Made by a program: the position numbers and the translations under genes. The notes under the pieces are model-generated. The model did no database searches. It was not told where the DNA came from and was given only the letters and a program-made list of their open reading frames with translations. Shown piece after piece: positions 8,663 to 17,412 of a stretch of DNA of 64,000 bases; the first letter of the stretch is position 1, and the number at the start of each line of letters is the position of its first letter. This DNA is from Veillonella criceti (GTDB taxonomy: Bacteria > Bacillota > Negativicutes > Veillonellales > Veillonellaceae): contig NZ_UHIO01000001.1 of the NCBI RefSeq assembly GCF_900460315.1, positions 1,254,501 to 1,318,500 on the forward strand, written 5' to 3'.

Positions 8663-8684
8663 CAAATCAAATTTTATTGATTTG
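8663..8684. promoter_or_regulatory. ArsR operator at the ars promoter
   Basis: Inverted repeat with arms CAAATCAA and TTGATTTG separated by 6 bases. It lies immediately downstream of the -10 box, so bound repressor would cover the start point. Arms match the second site at 8299-8320. Confidence 0.8.
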
Positions 8685-8713
8685 ATTATATGCCTTCTTA
8701 GGAATCTTGTCAA
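8685..8713 (-). promoter_or_regulatory. Sigma-A promoter of the ars operon
   Basis: Consensus TTGACA (8708-8713), a 17-base spacer and consensus TATAAT (8685-8690) on the minus strand, pointing into arsR. Confidence 0.88.
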
Positions 8714-8960
8714 TATTAATTTCAAGTTGAAGCATTGCAATCAACCATAATCAACGTCTCTTACTCTTATAAGATAATTCAACTATAAAAAAACATTAGA
8801 ATATACTAAATGGAACAGAATTAAGCGCTCTATATAAGATAAAAACAAATAGCTTTCACAATATTCTCATTTTATAGAATTTTTGCTATACTTAAGATAA
8901 TTTCATTATCTATTTATTATCATTTTGTTCTGTCTCTATATTAAGTTAGGAGGAATCTCT
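8714..8960. other. Gap between divergent arsR and secreted-protein gene
   Basis: About 250 AT-rich bases. I see no gene and no structured RNA. Promoters for both divergent genes must lie here or in the overlapping ars region; only the ars promoter is clear. Confidence 0.5.
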
Positions 8961-9407
8961 ATGTTAAAGAAACTACTTGCCGTATTTGCACTCATTATCA
9001 TTCCAACCATTTCTCTAGCTACATATGAACCAGATTCACGAGTGTGGACTTGGTATCAATCTACACCGTATATAGGCTACTTTATTTCAAAAGAACCTGT
9101 TACTTTAATATCTGAGACCAAAGACACTCTTGTTTTGTCTGCAAGAGTTCAATTAGTAAATGGACATGTAAATCCCAATCAAATTAAATATGTAACATCT
9201 GTCGTTATTGGTACATACAATAAAAAAACAGGAAAACGAACTCACCAAGAGCTCGATATAAAAGAATTCTATGAAAATGGTAAAACTTTTACTAATTTAC
9301 CTTCTAGTAGTGCCAAAATAGACGTACCAAATAACCTTGAATATTCTATTTATTGGACAAAGTTACAAATGATTTTAGATACATATAATAACCAAAAGAA
9401 AAAATAA
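8961..9407 (+). CDS. Small secreted protein of unknown function
   Basis: 148 residues. The start at 8961 is chosen because AGGAGGAA lies 7 bases before it; an upstream in-frame start is unsupported. Residues 1-20 (MLKKLLAVFALIIIPTISLA) form a clear signal peptide, with cleavage expected before TYEPDSR. The mature part is a single beta-rich-looking domain with VWTWYQSTPYIGYF and a YVTSVVIGTYNKKTGKRT hairpin region; no cysteines remain after cleavage, so no disulfides. I do not recognise the family. It stands alone between the ars operon and pseudogenes, and is followed by a strong terminator. Confidence 0.75.
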   Translation: MLKKLLAVFALIIIPTISLATYEPDSRVWTWYQSTPYIGYFISKEPVTLISETKDTLVLSARVQLVNGHVNPNQIKYVTSVVIGTYNKKTGKRTHQELDIKEFYENGKTFTNLPSSSAKIDVPNNLEYSIYWTKLQMILDTYNNQKKK

Positions 9408-9437
9408 AACTTCTAAATTACAATTATAAAAAATAAT

Positions 9438-9520
9438 AAGAGATAGGAATATATTCAAAAGCTTCTCTAGGCTCAAAATAGACTTAAGAGAAAATATCGA
9501 TATATTCCTATCTCTTTTTT
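9438..9520 (+). terminator. Long composite terminator
   Basis: Outer 17-bp perfect stem (9438-9454 with 9500-9516), an inner imperfect stem around TTCTCT / AGAGAA, and then a T run. It ends the transcript of the small secreted protein. The 45-base loop with an inner stem is unusually long for a simple terminator. Confidence 0.75.
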
Positions 9521-9589
9521 ATTTATTCAAAATTTCTCCACTAAGCAAGGCAGTTTTTGCTTATCTTCTATCACTTATAACTATAATTG

Positions 9590-9982
9590 ATAACTTTCAT
9601 AAATAATTATGTTGTAACAGGTGCTGACACTGAATTAATTTCTTTATACCCACTTCAATATCGTGGCTGTGTCAGCTGTTTTTACTGTAAACGAAAAGAT
9701 AAAGAACATGGAACCTGTATCATTCGCGATGATTTAAGCCCCGTTTTAGAAAAAAAAATCAAAAAAGCCGATGCTGTTATGCTTGGTAAAACTATGCCAT
9801 CTGCCTTTATCTATTCTATGAACGTGACCGAAGAACTTAGCTACCAATTTAATTTACGAGATAGTTTGAAACCATTTGAAATGTTTGCCCAAACTATTTT
9901 TGCTAAAGAACCAATTAAATATTATGCCTATAATACATTTCAGTTCGATGATTACAGTAAAATATCACATGACGATACTTAA
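9590..9982 (+). pseudogene. Remnant of an NAD(P)H-dependent flavin reductase (flavodoxin-like fold)
   Basis: The fragment retains the second half of an iron-sulfur-flavoprotein/flavodoxin-like reductase: RGCVSCFYCKRKDKEHGTC, then IIRDDLSPVLEKKIKKADAVMLG. It then jumps directly to KTMPSAFIYSMNVTEEL and a C-terminal part ending YNTFQFDDYSKI. The N-terminal FMN-binding strand and the central segment normally following AVMLGSP are missing, and no ATG or ribosome site precedes it. So this is an internally deleted, 5'-truncated gene. It lies directly before another damaged flavoenzyme gene on the same strand. Confidence 0.7.
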
Positions 9983-10039
9983 CTTCCCTAAACAATTTTA
10001 AGGCAGAAAATACTGCGTACTCGTATTTTTCTTTCCTAA

Positions 10040-10929
10040 TTAGTATACTTAGCTCATGCACAAGGTGCAAAATCAATTGTCCAAATTGCCCATTCAGGGA
10101 TTCGGGCCCAACGCCCGCTAACCCAAGGCTTCGATGTAGTAGGTCCCAGTGCGGAATTATTTAGTGGCGCTCGTGCCATGAGCACAGAAGAAGTCTACGA
10201 AATGGTTCAACACTTTGCCTATGCAGCTGAACTAGCTCTCAAAGCAGGTCATGATGGTGTTGAAATCCATGGAGCTAATGGCTGGTTAATTCAACAATTT
10301 TTCTCTGAAACTTACAATCAACGTAATGATGAATGGGGTGGATCACTAGAAAATCGTTTACGTTTTCCACTCGCTATCGTAGATGCTATTGATGAAATGA
10401 GAAAAAATATAATCGACCAGACTTTATTATTGGCTACCGTTTTTCGCCTGAAGAACCTGGGGAATACGGCCTCACTATTAAGGAAACCTTTGCCCTAGTC
10501 GATGCTCTTTTGGAAAAACCAATTCAATACTTACATGTATCTCTTTGGGATTTTTACAAAAAAATTCGTCGTGGTGCAGACACTACACAACTACGTATAG
10601 AAGCACTCCACAAACGTATTAACAACCGAGTACCATTTATCGGCGTTAGTAATCTCTATACGGCTGACGATATGCTCAATGCCTACAACACAGGTTATGT
10701 AGATTCCTTAGCCATCGGTAAATCTGTCATGCTAAATCCTAATCTTGTTCAATTAATCGAATCTGGTCGTGAAAGTGAAATTGAAACTACCTTTGATTGG
10801 GACAAAGCCGAAAAATATCGTTACACAAATGCTATGCTAGATGGCACATGTAGAGGCATCGATTTTATCCAAAATCAAAACAATTTGAACTACGCTATAA
10901 AAGCGAAGATTATTAAGAAATTAAATTAA
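10040..10929 (+). pseudogene. Remnant of an old-yellow-enzyme NADH:flavin oxidoreductase
   Basis: Reads as an OYE-family TIM barrel without its N-terminus. The first frame (10040-10498) has AHAQGAKSIVQIAHSGIRA, then the active-site region DGVEIHGANGWLIQQFFS and YNQRNDEWGGSLENR. Near 10430 the frame breaks: the sequence continues in another frame as GYRFSPEEPGEYGLTIKET and then from 10510 as EKPIQYLHVSLWDF and VPFIGVSNLYTADDML. At least one indel and the loss of about 100 N-terminal residues make it non-functional as a standard enzyme. Confidence 0.85.
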
Positions 10930-10966
10930 ACTAATAAAATTTAATCAACATAATAATCCCATGCAA

Positions 10967-11005
10967 AAGGAGCCGCTTCAAATCTGAAGCGACTCCTTAT
11001 TTTTT
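10967..11005. terminator. Bidirectional terminator between OYE remnant and tRNA-Arg
   Basis: Stem AAGGAGCCGCTTCA with its near-complement (one mismatch pair) around the loop AATC. A T run follows on the plus strand, and TTTTG follows on the minus strand, where it would end the tRNA transcript. Confidence 0.75.
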
Positions 11006-11009
11006 AGTA

Positions 11010-11086
<77 letters not shown>

Positions 11087-11215
11087 ATATGAAATTAAAA
11101 AAAGAATTTTTCACCGTATATATTATACACTAACTATTATAGAAAATGCAATTCAAGTCAATTCGTATTCCTATAATCTCAGTATATTACACAGAAAAAA
11201 ATCCACATAAAAAAA

Positions 11216-11289
11216 TGGAGCGGGTGAAGGGAATCGAACCCTCGCGACCAGCTTGGAAGGCTGGGGCTCTACCATTGAGCTACACCCGC
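11216..11289 (-). tRNA. tRNA-Gly (anticodon TCC)
   Basis: Cloverleaf with acceptor GCGGGTG/CACCCGC, anticodon stem CCAGC/GCTGG with loop CTTCCAA, T-loop TTCGATT and encoded CCA. It lies between tRNA-Pro and tRNA-Arg, on the same strand and probably in one transcript. Confidence 0.95.
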
Positions 11290-11300
11290 AATTAAAAAAA

Positions 11301-11377
11301 TGGTCGGAGCAGCAGGATTCGAACCTGCGACCCCCTGGTCCCAAGCCAGGTGCGCTACCAAACTGCGCTATGCCCCG
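11301..11377 (-). tRNA. tRNA-Pro (anticodon TGG)
   Basis: Cloverleaf with acceptor CGGGGCA/TGCTCCG, anticodon stem CCTGG/CCAGG with loop CTTGGGA, T-loop TTCGAAT and encoded CCA. First of the three-tRNA cluster in the direction of transcription. Confidence 0.95.
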
Positions 11378-11439
11378 ATTTAAAAGAAATGTATTCTTTT
11401 CGTCGTGCTTTTTATTTACTCTTTCGCAACAACAAAGTT

Positions 11440-11468
11440 ATTTTATCACACTTAAAAAATGTGCGCAA
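11440..11468 (-). promoter_or_regulatory. Candidate promoter of the tRNA cluster
   Basis: TTGCGC (11463-11468), a 17-base spacer and TAAAAT (11440-11445), about 60 bases before tRNA-Pro. The -35 box is weak. Confidence 0.4.
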
Positions 11469-11585
11469 GTACTTTTTTGAAAATTTTTAAGTTTTTTCTT
11501 ACGCACATCTTAAAATTATAAATCAAGGTCATTAGGCCATGAATAACACCGTATCTAATCATTAATACGCCATGATAACAATACA

Positions 11586-11963
11586 TCACTCATAACAACA
11601 CAATTCCACTAAATTCCCATCACCATCACGCAGGTACACGCTTTTCATAGGTCCTAACGCACCATTTCTATTTACAGGACCTAGTTCAATCGGATATCCC
11701 TTCGCTGTAATCTCCTTTACAACTGCTTCAATAGTGCCATCTACAACTAAGCACAAGTCCAAACTTCCATAGGTTGGATATTGGGCCGCTGGTAAAAATT
11801 CTGCTTTTTTCGTATGAATGTTAAATTTTTGATTACCAAAATGCAAAGCATAACGGCCATTGTTTTCTTTCACAGTCATACCTAAAATTTCACCATAAAA
11901 ATGCAGACATGATTTCAAATCTTGTGTAGTAATTACTAAGTGATCTAATCTGTTAATATGCAT
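11586..11963 (-). CDS. VOC family (glyoxalase/bleomycin-resistance fold) protein
   Basis: 125 aa single-domain vicinal-oxygen-chelate protein. Seen: the opening INRLDHLVITTQDLKSCLHFY with a candidate metal-ligand His, then LGMTVKENNGRYALHFG, and the C-terminal YLRDGDGNLVELCCY with its Glu ligand. Substrate is not deducible; relatives include lactoylglutathione lyases, dioxygenases and resistance proteins. Start is at 11963 because AAGGAG lies 7 bases upstream; a longer frame would overlap the ClC gene. It sits 11 bases downstream of the ClC gene and is probably co-transcribed with it. Confidence 0.85.
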   Translation of the reverse strand: MHINRLDHLVITTQDLKSCLHFYGEILGMTVKENNGRYALHFGNQKFNIHTKKAEFLPAAQYPTYGSLDLCLVVDGTIEAVVKEITAKGYPIELGPVNRNGALGPMKSVYLRDGDGNLVELCCYE

Positions 11964-11974
11964 CGCCAAACTCC

Positions 11975-13198
11975 TTATACTCGTGTTTTCAACCACTGTT
12001 GTGTCAACATACCCATCCCCATGGCTAGTGCGATAGGAAATAATAACTCTACGGAAAACCGAGATAATTCTAACATAAATATAGCTGACGTAAGTGGCAT
12101 TTTTTGTGCCAAACCCAGAAATACAACGGCCCCTAAAAAAGCAGCTAAACCAATGGAAATAGGTCCTACTATTGCACTCCAGGCTACAGCCATCGCTAAC
12201 GCTAAGGTACTCCCTAACATCATGGATGGGGTAATTTTACCACCATAGGCCCCCACAGCCAAAGCTAGCAATACCGCTATCCATTTAGAAGCAAATAAAC
12301 CTAACGCATACTGCCAAGATACTAACTCTGCAAATGTAAGTTGATTCCCCGGCTTACCATTGCCTAAAATAGCAGGAAAATACATAGCCATAACACCCAC
12401 TAAACCAAATGCTACTACAGCTAAAAGAATTATCTTAGGACTTTGACGATTAAACTTAGGTAATTTAGCCTGCGTTTTATCAAAAAAAACAACCGCAATC
12501 CCAATTATAATCCCCAATATGACAGCAAATTCTGCAAACGAACCAACGATAGCTGGTTGTGGCATATCATACTGAATCGTATCACCAAGCCCCAAACGAA
12601 CTATAAAAGTCGCGATACCACAAGCTATAAAGGCAGAGCTTAACGCGCGCACATTCCACGTCAATAACAGCGTTTCCAAAACAAAAATAGTAGCCGACAC
12701 TGGCGAATTATATACGGCCGCTAAGCCCGCCCCAGAAGCACAGGCGATTAATAAGGCTTTATTCTCTTTTGTCACGTCTACATAGCGCATCACCCACGTA
12801 ATAAGTGCTGACGTCGCCTCTCGTGGTGCCACTTCTCGTCCTAAAGGAGAGCCCATCCCTACAGTAATAATCTGTAAGGTAGCATGCAATAAGGTAGTTA
12901 TAGGGGGCATTTCTTTAGTTACATCAGTAACCGCCGTTTTCACTTCTACCAATTTGCCCCCATAGCGATGTATCAAAAACCAGCCTACACCAGCCACTAA
13001 ACCACAAGCTAGTAGTGCGCCTAAACGATGTAAGCCACTCACTTGAGCAACCCCCATACCAAAACTATAACCATCAGCCGTACTATAGCTATACATTACA
13101 TGTTGTATGACATGTAATAAATTAGTAAATAAAATTCCGACTATCCCTGCAAATATGCCTACTAAGACAACTAAACCAAATATTTTACGCTCTAGCAT
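11975..13198 (-). CDS. ClC-family chloride channel/transporter
   Basis: Integral membrane protein of 407 aa with about ten helices. ClC landmarks: GMGSPLGREVAPREA (residues 114-128) holds the gating glutamate Glu122, followed by ASGAGLAAVYNSPVSATIFVLE, and then GGKITPSMMLGSTLA near residue 320. The N-terminal GSGIP selectivity loop is replaced by a sequence around LVEVKTAV, so the usual anion-coordinating serine is not obvious; anion choice may differ. Downstream of menI by 20 bases on the same strand, so it rides at the end of the menaquinone gene run. A CBS domain tail is absent. Confidence 0.88.
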   Translation of the reverse strand: MLERKIFGLVVLVGIFAGIVGILFTNLLHVIQHVMYSYSTADGYSFGMGVAQVSGLHRLGALLACGLVAGVGWFLIHRYGGKLVEVKTAVTDVTKEMPPITTLLHATLQIITVGMGSPLGREVAPREATSALITWVMRYVDVTKENKALLIACASGAGLAAVYNSPVSATIFVLETLLLTWNVRALSSAFIACGIATFIVRLGLGDTIQYDMPQPAIVGSFAEFAVILGIIIGIAVVFFDKTQAKLPKFNRQSPKIILLAVVAFGLVGVMAMYFPAILGNGKPGNQLTFAELVSWQYALGLFASKWIAVLLALAVGAYGGKITPSMMLGSTLALAMAVAWSAIVGPISIGLAAFLGAVVFLGLAQKMPLTSAIFMLELSRFSVELLFPIALAMGMGMLTQQWLKTRV

Positions 13199-13217
13199 AC
13201 TAACTAAACTCCTGTAC

Positions 13218-13598
13218 TCAATCTTTTTTTGCCATATTAATTAGGGCATTAACGACTGTCACCTGTGAAATTCGTTGTCCCGCTTCATTAGTCAATACAA
13301 TCTCCCATACATGATTTCGTTTTCCACCATGCAATAAAGTGCCTGTTGCTTTTAGTACACCTTCAGCTTTCATAGCTTGTAAATGATGAGCCGTTACAGT
13401 TTGCCCCACACCTACATACGCCCCCTGCCCCATACGATTGCTTGCCATCCCTGCAATCGCTTCACAAAAAGCAATCGTGGCACCACCATTTAAATAACCA
13501 AATGGCTGTGCGTGAAACGCAGACAGTTCCATAGCACTTTCAAAGCCTGTATCTGTCAAATTCACATATTGTATCTGTAATTGATCTACTAAATTCAT
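13218..13598 (-). CDS. menI: 1,4-dihydroxy-2-naphthoyl-CoA thioesterase (hotdog fold)
   Basis: 126 aa PaaI-like hotdog thioesterase. Seen: AFHAQPFGYLNGGATIAFCEAIAG (near residues 27-50), with the conserved GG and the catalytic Glu, and VGVGQTVTAHHLQAM. Family membership alone allows several acyl-CoA substrates; assignment to DHNA-CoA rests on its place directly after menC and in line with menE and menB. Gap of 12 bases to menC. It would release 1,4-dihydroxy-2-naphthoate for prenylation by MenA, which is not in the window. Confidence 0.85.
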   Translation of the reverse strand: MNLVDQLQIQYVNLTDTGFESAMELSAFHAQPFGYLNGGATIAFCEAIAGMASNRMGQGAYVGVGQTVTAHHLQAMKAEGVLKATGTLLHGGKRNHVWEIVLTNEAGQRISQVTVVNALINMAKKD

Positions 13599-13610
13599 AT
13601 GACTATCCTT

Positions 13611-14852
13611 TTACTCTCTATTAAATTCTTGGCAATCTATCGCATAGGCCTGTAACAAACTTCTATTAACTGTAGTTCCCAAGCCCGCTTCAAAAGTAAC
13701 ATCCATATGCCCATTTTTAAACTCAATAGGCGTAGTAATAATATCCCGTTCAAAGTAACGACTCATATTCGATAGGTCCCCAGCCATCCAGGTATCAGCC
13801 AAGGCCGCTAACTGTACATGCATATATTTTGAAACGCCACTTTCTACCATACTGCCTATCCAAAACCCAATATGCTCTCGACGACAATAGGATAAACAGC
13901 GTAAGGTTTCACGCAGCCCCCCTAAGCGCCCTACTTTAATATTGAGCAAATCTAACCAACCTGTTTTATGCATAGCTACTAAATCAGCTAAAGACTGTAC
14001 ACTCTCATCAAAACATAAAGGGGTTTTGATTGCTTGACGTAGCGTCAAGGGTAAATCTTTGTATACAGCTACCCCAGACTGTCCCTGAGGCACCTGAAAG
14101 GGTTCTTCCAAGGATTTCAGGTTGTATGCGTTCAAAGCCACAAGATCCTCAGCCTGAGTTACAGGAAAACTACAATTTGCATCGCCTGCTAATGTAATCT
14201 GCGGAAAGGCTTGTCGAACGGCTTCTACTCGCTTAAGCGCATCACGAGGTGTCAGCTTTAATTTGATACGCCTGCAACCTTGCTTGACATGAGTAGCAAC
14301 GGCTTGTAATAACTCAGGAATTGGCATATCCCCAAGAACAACACCAGACTCAATCTGCTGTTTTTTACTACCAGCCACTAAGGTATCCATGGTCGATATA
14401 CCTCGTTCCCCATAATAGGCATGGAGTAATGCATTTTCTAGCCCTGCCCAAGCCATAGGATATTGTAAACGACTCTTTTCAGTCAAAGCAAATGAACTAT
14501 GCTTGCTAGCACCGCTTATTAATAAACGATAACAGTCCCAAGGCTCTGCCAGCGTTTTACCTACAAAAAATGGCAGCCACGCAGTCTGTAGTATTTTTTT
14601 ACTGTCGGACAACGTTTCTGCCGTATAAAAAGGGTCAGTGAAAGCCACCACTTCGCCATAGCTTGTATAGCCTGTGGTGGTTGTCACTTCCACGATTAAA
14701 CTTTCTCGATTTGTTACACTTCCCTGTGCAGTTTTAAAGGTAAAACGCAAGGGCAAGGCGATATGCCATAGCTTAATGGCCGCTATGGTAATCGACGAAT
14801 CATTTGTGGCTATTTCATTTTGATTACCAGTAGTTAAGCTAGTCCTCTTCAT
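13611..14852 (-). CDS. menC: o-Succinylbenzoate synthase
   Basis: Dehydrates SHCHC to o-succinylbenzoate. Enolase superfamily, 413 aa, slightly long because of about 25 extra N-terminal residues. Catalytic elements are visible: the KLKLTP motif (Lys-x-Lys base), the metal ligands in GDANCSF, SLEEPF and CFDES, and the second base in NIKVGRLGGLRET. The barrel start ALPLRFTF is typical. Related enzymes include N-acylamino-acid racemases, but the men context supports OSB synthase. It lies 114 bases downstream of menE, a gap with a short palindrome TGTAGG/CCTACA and no clear promoter. Confidence 0.9.
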   Translation of the reverse strand: MKRTSLTTGNQNEIATNDSSITIAAIKLWHIALPLRFTFKTAQGSVTNRESLIVEVTTTTGYTSYGEVVAFTDPFYTAETLSDSKKILQTAWLPFFVGKTLAEPWDCYRLLISGASKHSSFALTEKSRLQYPMAWAGLENALLHAYYGERGISTMDTLVAGSKKQQIESGVVLGDMPIPELLQAVATHVKQGCRRIKLKLTPRDALKRVEAVRQAFPQITLAGDANCSFPVTQAEDLVALNAYNLKSLEEPFQVPQGQSGVAVYKDLPLTLRQAIKTPLCFDESVQSLADLVAMHKTGWLDLLNIKVGRLGGLRETLRCLSYCRREHIGFWIGSMVESGVSKYMHVQLAALADTWMAGDLSNMSRYFERDIITTPIEFKNGHMDVTFEAGLGTTVNRSLLQAYAIDCQEFNRE

Positions 14853-14966
14853 CGCCTCGCACCTCCTACTTTATCGATAACATCATATAATTACACTGTA
14901 GGTCCTACATATTCCTTACATATATACCATAAATCAGTACATAAGTATATAGATGTATGGAACTAA

Positions 14967-16418
14967 TTACATATCAGCCGCTTCTTCAATCAAAGTGCGG
15001 CGCATTATTTTGCCAGAATTATTCCGTGGCAATTTAGCCAAACGACAAATTGCCTTAGGTTGTTTATAACGACCTAGATGATTTGCTAAATGTTCTTTTA
15101 CGGCCTTAACGGGGGCCTCGCCAGCATAATATAGAATAGGCACTTGTCCCCACCGGTCATCGGCTTTTGGCACAACGGCACATTCTATAACACCATCTAA
15201 CCGATATAAACAATCTTCCAACTCTTTGGGATAAATATTTTCACCACCAGAAATAATAATATCTTGTCGGCGATTTACAATATACAAATACCCTTCTGCA
15301 TCCAAATAGCCCATATCATCCGTATTAAAAAAGCCTACAATAGGTGGCCGCCCCAAATAACCTGTCATTAGCATAGGGGATTGTAACCAAATCTCCCCAA
15401 TCCCTGTTTCATCAGGATTGCGTACTTCAATGACTACACCTGGCAAGGGTTTACCGACAGCGTCCCGTTTTGCAGGATGTGCCAATACATTAACCGTAGC
15501 ACTTTGCGCAAACGTTTCCGTCATGCCATAAGTTTTAAAAATTGGCATATTCTTAGCAAGACAAGTGTCCACTAAGGCATTAGGAATAAACTCGCCACCT
15601 AATAGTACAACACGCAAAGCATGTGTCGTAATACGATCTACAATGCGTTGCAATACGGTGGGCACTAAGGACACCATCGTCAATTGCCCTGATGTAATGG
15701 CCTCAACTACTCGGTCTTCCTCAAAAGAGGACATAATGGTAGCGGCTGTACCATTATACAAAGTGCGCATAATAATAGATAAGCCTGATACATGAAACAT
15801 AGGTAATACGACCAGCCAATTATCGGTAGAATCTACGCCTAGTACTTTAGCAGATGCTTTTACATGGGCTTCTATTTGTCCCCAGCGCAAAGGAACCGAT
15901 TTTACAGTCCCTGTAGTCGCACTCGTATTCATAATAGCGGCAATGGCTTGGTCCATTAAAGGAGGCACTAATAAACCTTCAAAACTTTGGACCAAACGAG
16001 TCCTTGTTGCTTCGTCCATAGGAGGAATCTTAGGCCAAACACGCCAAGCTACTTCATTCACTGCACTATGATGAGGACGACAAAAACGGCCATTACATGT
16101 AGTCTCTACCTTCTCTTGTACGGTAGGGGATGCAAAAATCAACTTGACACCTAAGGCCTGCGCCTGTGCTTCTTGCTCTGCCACCGTTAAATGAGGATTG
16201 ATTAAAAAGATTTCCTTGCCTAGCGACCAAAGAGCAAATAATGTAATCGCCATGTTGACTGAATTTTCACTACAAAGACCTAAGCGCGCATCGTCACGCA
16301 CGACGGATTCTAAAAAGCCCGCTTGCAATACGGTACATTCATAAATTGTTTTATAAGAATAGCCATCAAGAAAGGGCTGATTGGGAGTTGCTTGCGCCCG
16401 CTCGCGTAACCATCGCAT
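14967..16418 (-). CDS. menE: o-Succinylbenzoate-CoA ligase
   Basis: Adenylate-forming ligase that activates o-succinylbenzoate with CoA. 483 aa. ANL-superfamily motifs in order: phosphate loop NTSATTGTVKS near residue 165, KTYGMTET near 300, FNTDDMGYLDAEGYLYIVNR near 360-380, IISGGENIYPKELE near 390, and the C-terminal catalytic lysine in NNSGKIMRRTL. The start has AGGAGG 9 bases upstream. It is 17 bases downstream of menB. The phosphate loop has Ala-Thr-Thr-Gly-Thr where Gly-Thr-Thr-Gly-x is more usual, a small variation. Confidence 0.93.
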   Translation of the reverse strand: MRWLRERAQATPNQPFLDGYSYKTIYECTVLQAGFLESVVRDDARLGLCSENSVNMAITLFALWSLGKEIFLINPHLTVAEQEAQAQALGVKLIFASPTVQEKVETTCNGRFCRPHHSAVNEVAWRVWPKIPPMDEATRTRLVQSFEGLLVPPLMDQAIAAIMNTSATTGTVKSVPLRWGQIEAHVKASAKVLGVDSTDNWLVVLPMFHVSGLSIIMRTLYNGTAATIMSSFEEDRVVEAITSGQLTMVSLVPTVLQRIVDRITTHALRVVLLGGEFIPNALVDTCLAKNMPIFKTYGMTETFAQSATVNVLAHPAKRDAVGKPLPGVVIEVRNPDETGIGEIWLQSPMLMTGYLGRPPIVGFFNTDDMGYLDAEGYLYIVNRRQDIIISGGENIYPKELEDCLYRLDGVIECAVVPKADDRWGQVPILYYAGEAPVKAVKEHLANHLGRYKQPKAICRLAKLPRNNSGKIMRRTLIEEAADM

Positions 16419-16435
16419 ATACTAAAGGCCTCCTA

Positions 16436-17278
16436 TCAAGGGAATTTAGGGAATTGCTTGAAATCAGGTTTACGTTTTTCTTTAAATGCATCACGGCCTT
16501 CTTTAGCTTCATCCGTAGTATAGAACATAAGCGTTGCATCACCACCAAATTGCTGTAAACCTGCTAATCCGTCGGTATCAGCATTGAAAGATGCTTTTAA
16601 GAAACGAAGCGCCATTGGCGATAATTGAAGAATTTCTTCACACCATTTCACAGTTTCTTCTTCTAATTGATCAAATGGTACTACTGTATTAACAAGGCCC
16701 ATATCGAGAGCTTCTTGGGCCGTGTATTGACGACATAAGAACCAAATTTCACGAGCTTTTTTATGACCGACTAAACGAGCTAAATAGCCTGCTCCATAGC
16801 CTGCGTCAAAAGAACCTACGCGCGGACCAGTCTGACCAAATTTAGCATTATCAGAGGCAATGGAAAGGTCACACACGATGTGAAGTACATGGCCACCACC
16901 AATAGCATAACCATTAACCATAGCAATAACTGGTTTTGGCGTAATACGAATTAAATGCTGTAAATCAAGAACGTTTAAACGAGGAATACGATCTTCCCCA
17001 ACATAGCCACCATTACCGCGCACACTTTGGTCACCACCGGAGCAAAAGGCTTCTTTATTAACATCGCCACCATGGTTAGCGCCTGTCAAAATAATAACGC
17101 CTACTTCTGTGTCGTCACGGGCAATTGTAAATGCATCAATCAATTCCACTACTGTTTTAGGACGAAATGCATTACGAATTTCAGGTCGATTAATGGTAAT
17201 TTTAGCAATACCATTATATGTTTCATAAATAACATCTTCATAACCACGATCGAGTACTTGCCAATCAAATTTGCTCAT
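16436..17278 (-). CDS. menB: 1,4-dihydroxy-2-naphthoyl-CoA synthase (naphthoate synthase)
   Basis: Crotonase-fold enzyme that closes the second ring of menaquinone. 280 aa. Seen: [20 protein letters not shown], the oxyanion and active-site loops [39 protein letters not shown] and [13 protein letters not shown], and the MenB-type C-terminus [20 protein letters not shown]. The start is preceded by GGAGG. A 134-base gap with an 11-base tandem repeat separates it from menH upstream, so it may have its own promoter. Confidence 0.96.
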   Translation of the reverse strand: MSKFDWQVLDRGYEDVIYETYNGIAKITINRPEIRNAFRPKTVVELIDAFTIARDDTEVGVIILTGANHGGDVNKEAFCSGGDQSVRGNGGYVGEDRIPRLNVLDLQHLIRITPKPVIAMVNGYAIGGGHVLHIVCDLSIASDNAKFGQTGPRVGSFDAGYGAGYLARLVGHKKAREIWFLCRQYTAQEALDMGLVNTVVPFDQLEEETVKWCEEILQLSPMALRFLKASFNADTDGLAGLQQFGGDATLMFYTTDEAKEGRDAFKEKRKPDFKQFPKFP

Positions 17279-17356
17279 AATAAGCCTCCTTCTAAACTAT
17301 ATACTCTATATATTCAATAAAATTTTACTATATCAACTAAACTAGCTGCTATATCG

Positions 17357-17400
17357 CTATATAATCACTATATAGCCACTATGTAACCACTATTTAATAA
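17357..17400. repeat. Four imperfect 11-base tandem repeats
   Basis: Units CTATATAATCA, CTATATAGCCA, CTATGTAACCA and CTATTTAATAA follow without gaps in the menH-menB spacer. A fifth partial unit may precede them. No coding frame crosses it. Confidence 0.75.
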
Positions 17401-17412
17401 TAGCTCATAGTA

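Noticed and set aside
11253-11480. Plus-strand frame across the tRNA cluster
   Set aside because: It is the antisense of tRNA-Gly and tRNA-Pro, whose cloverleaves are complete.
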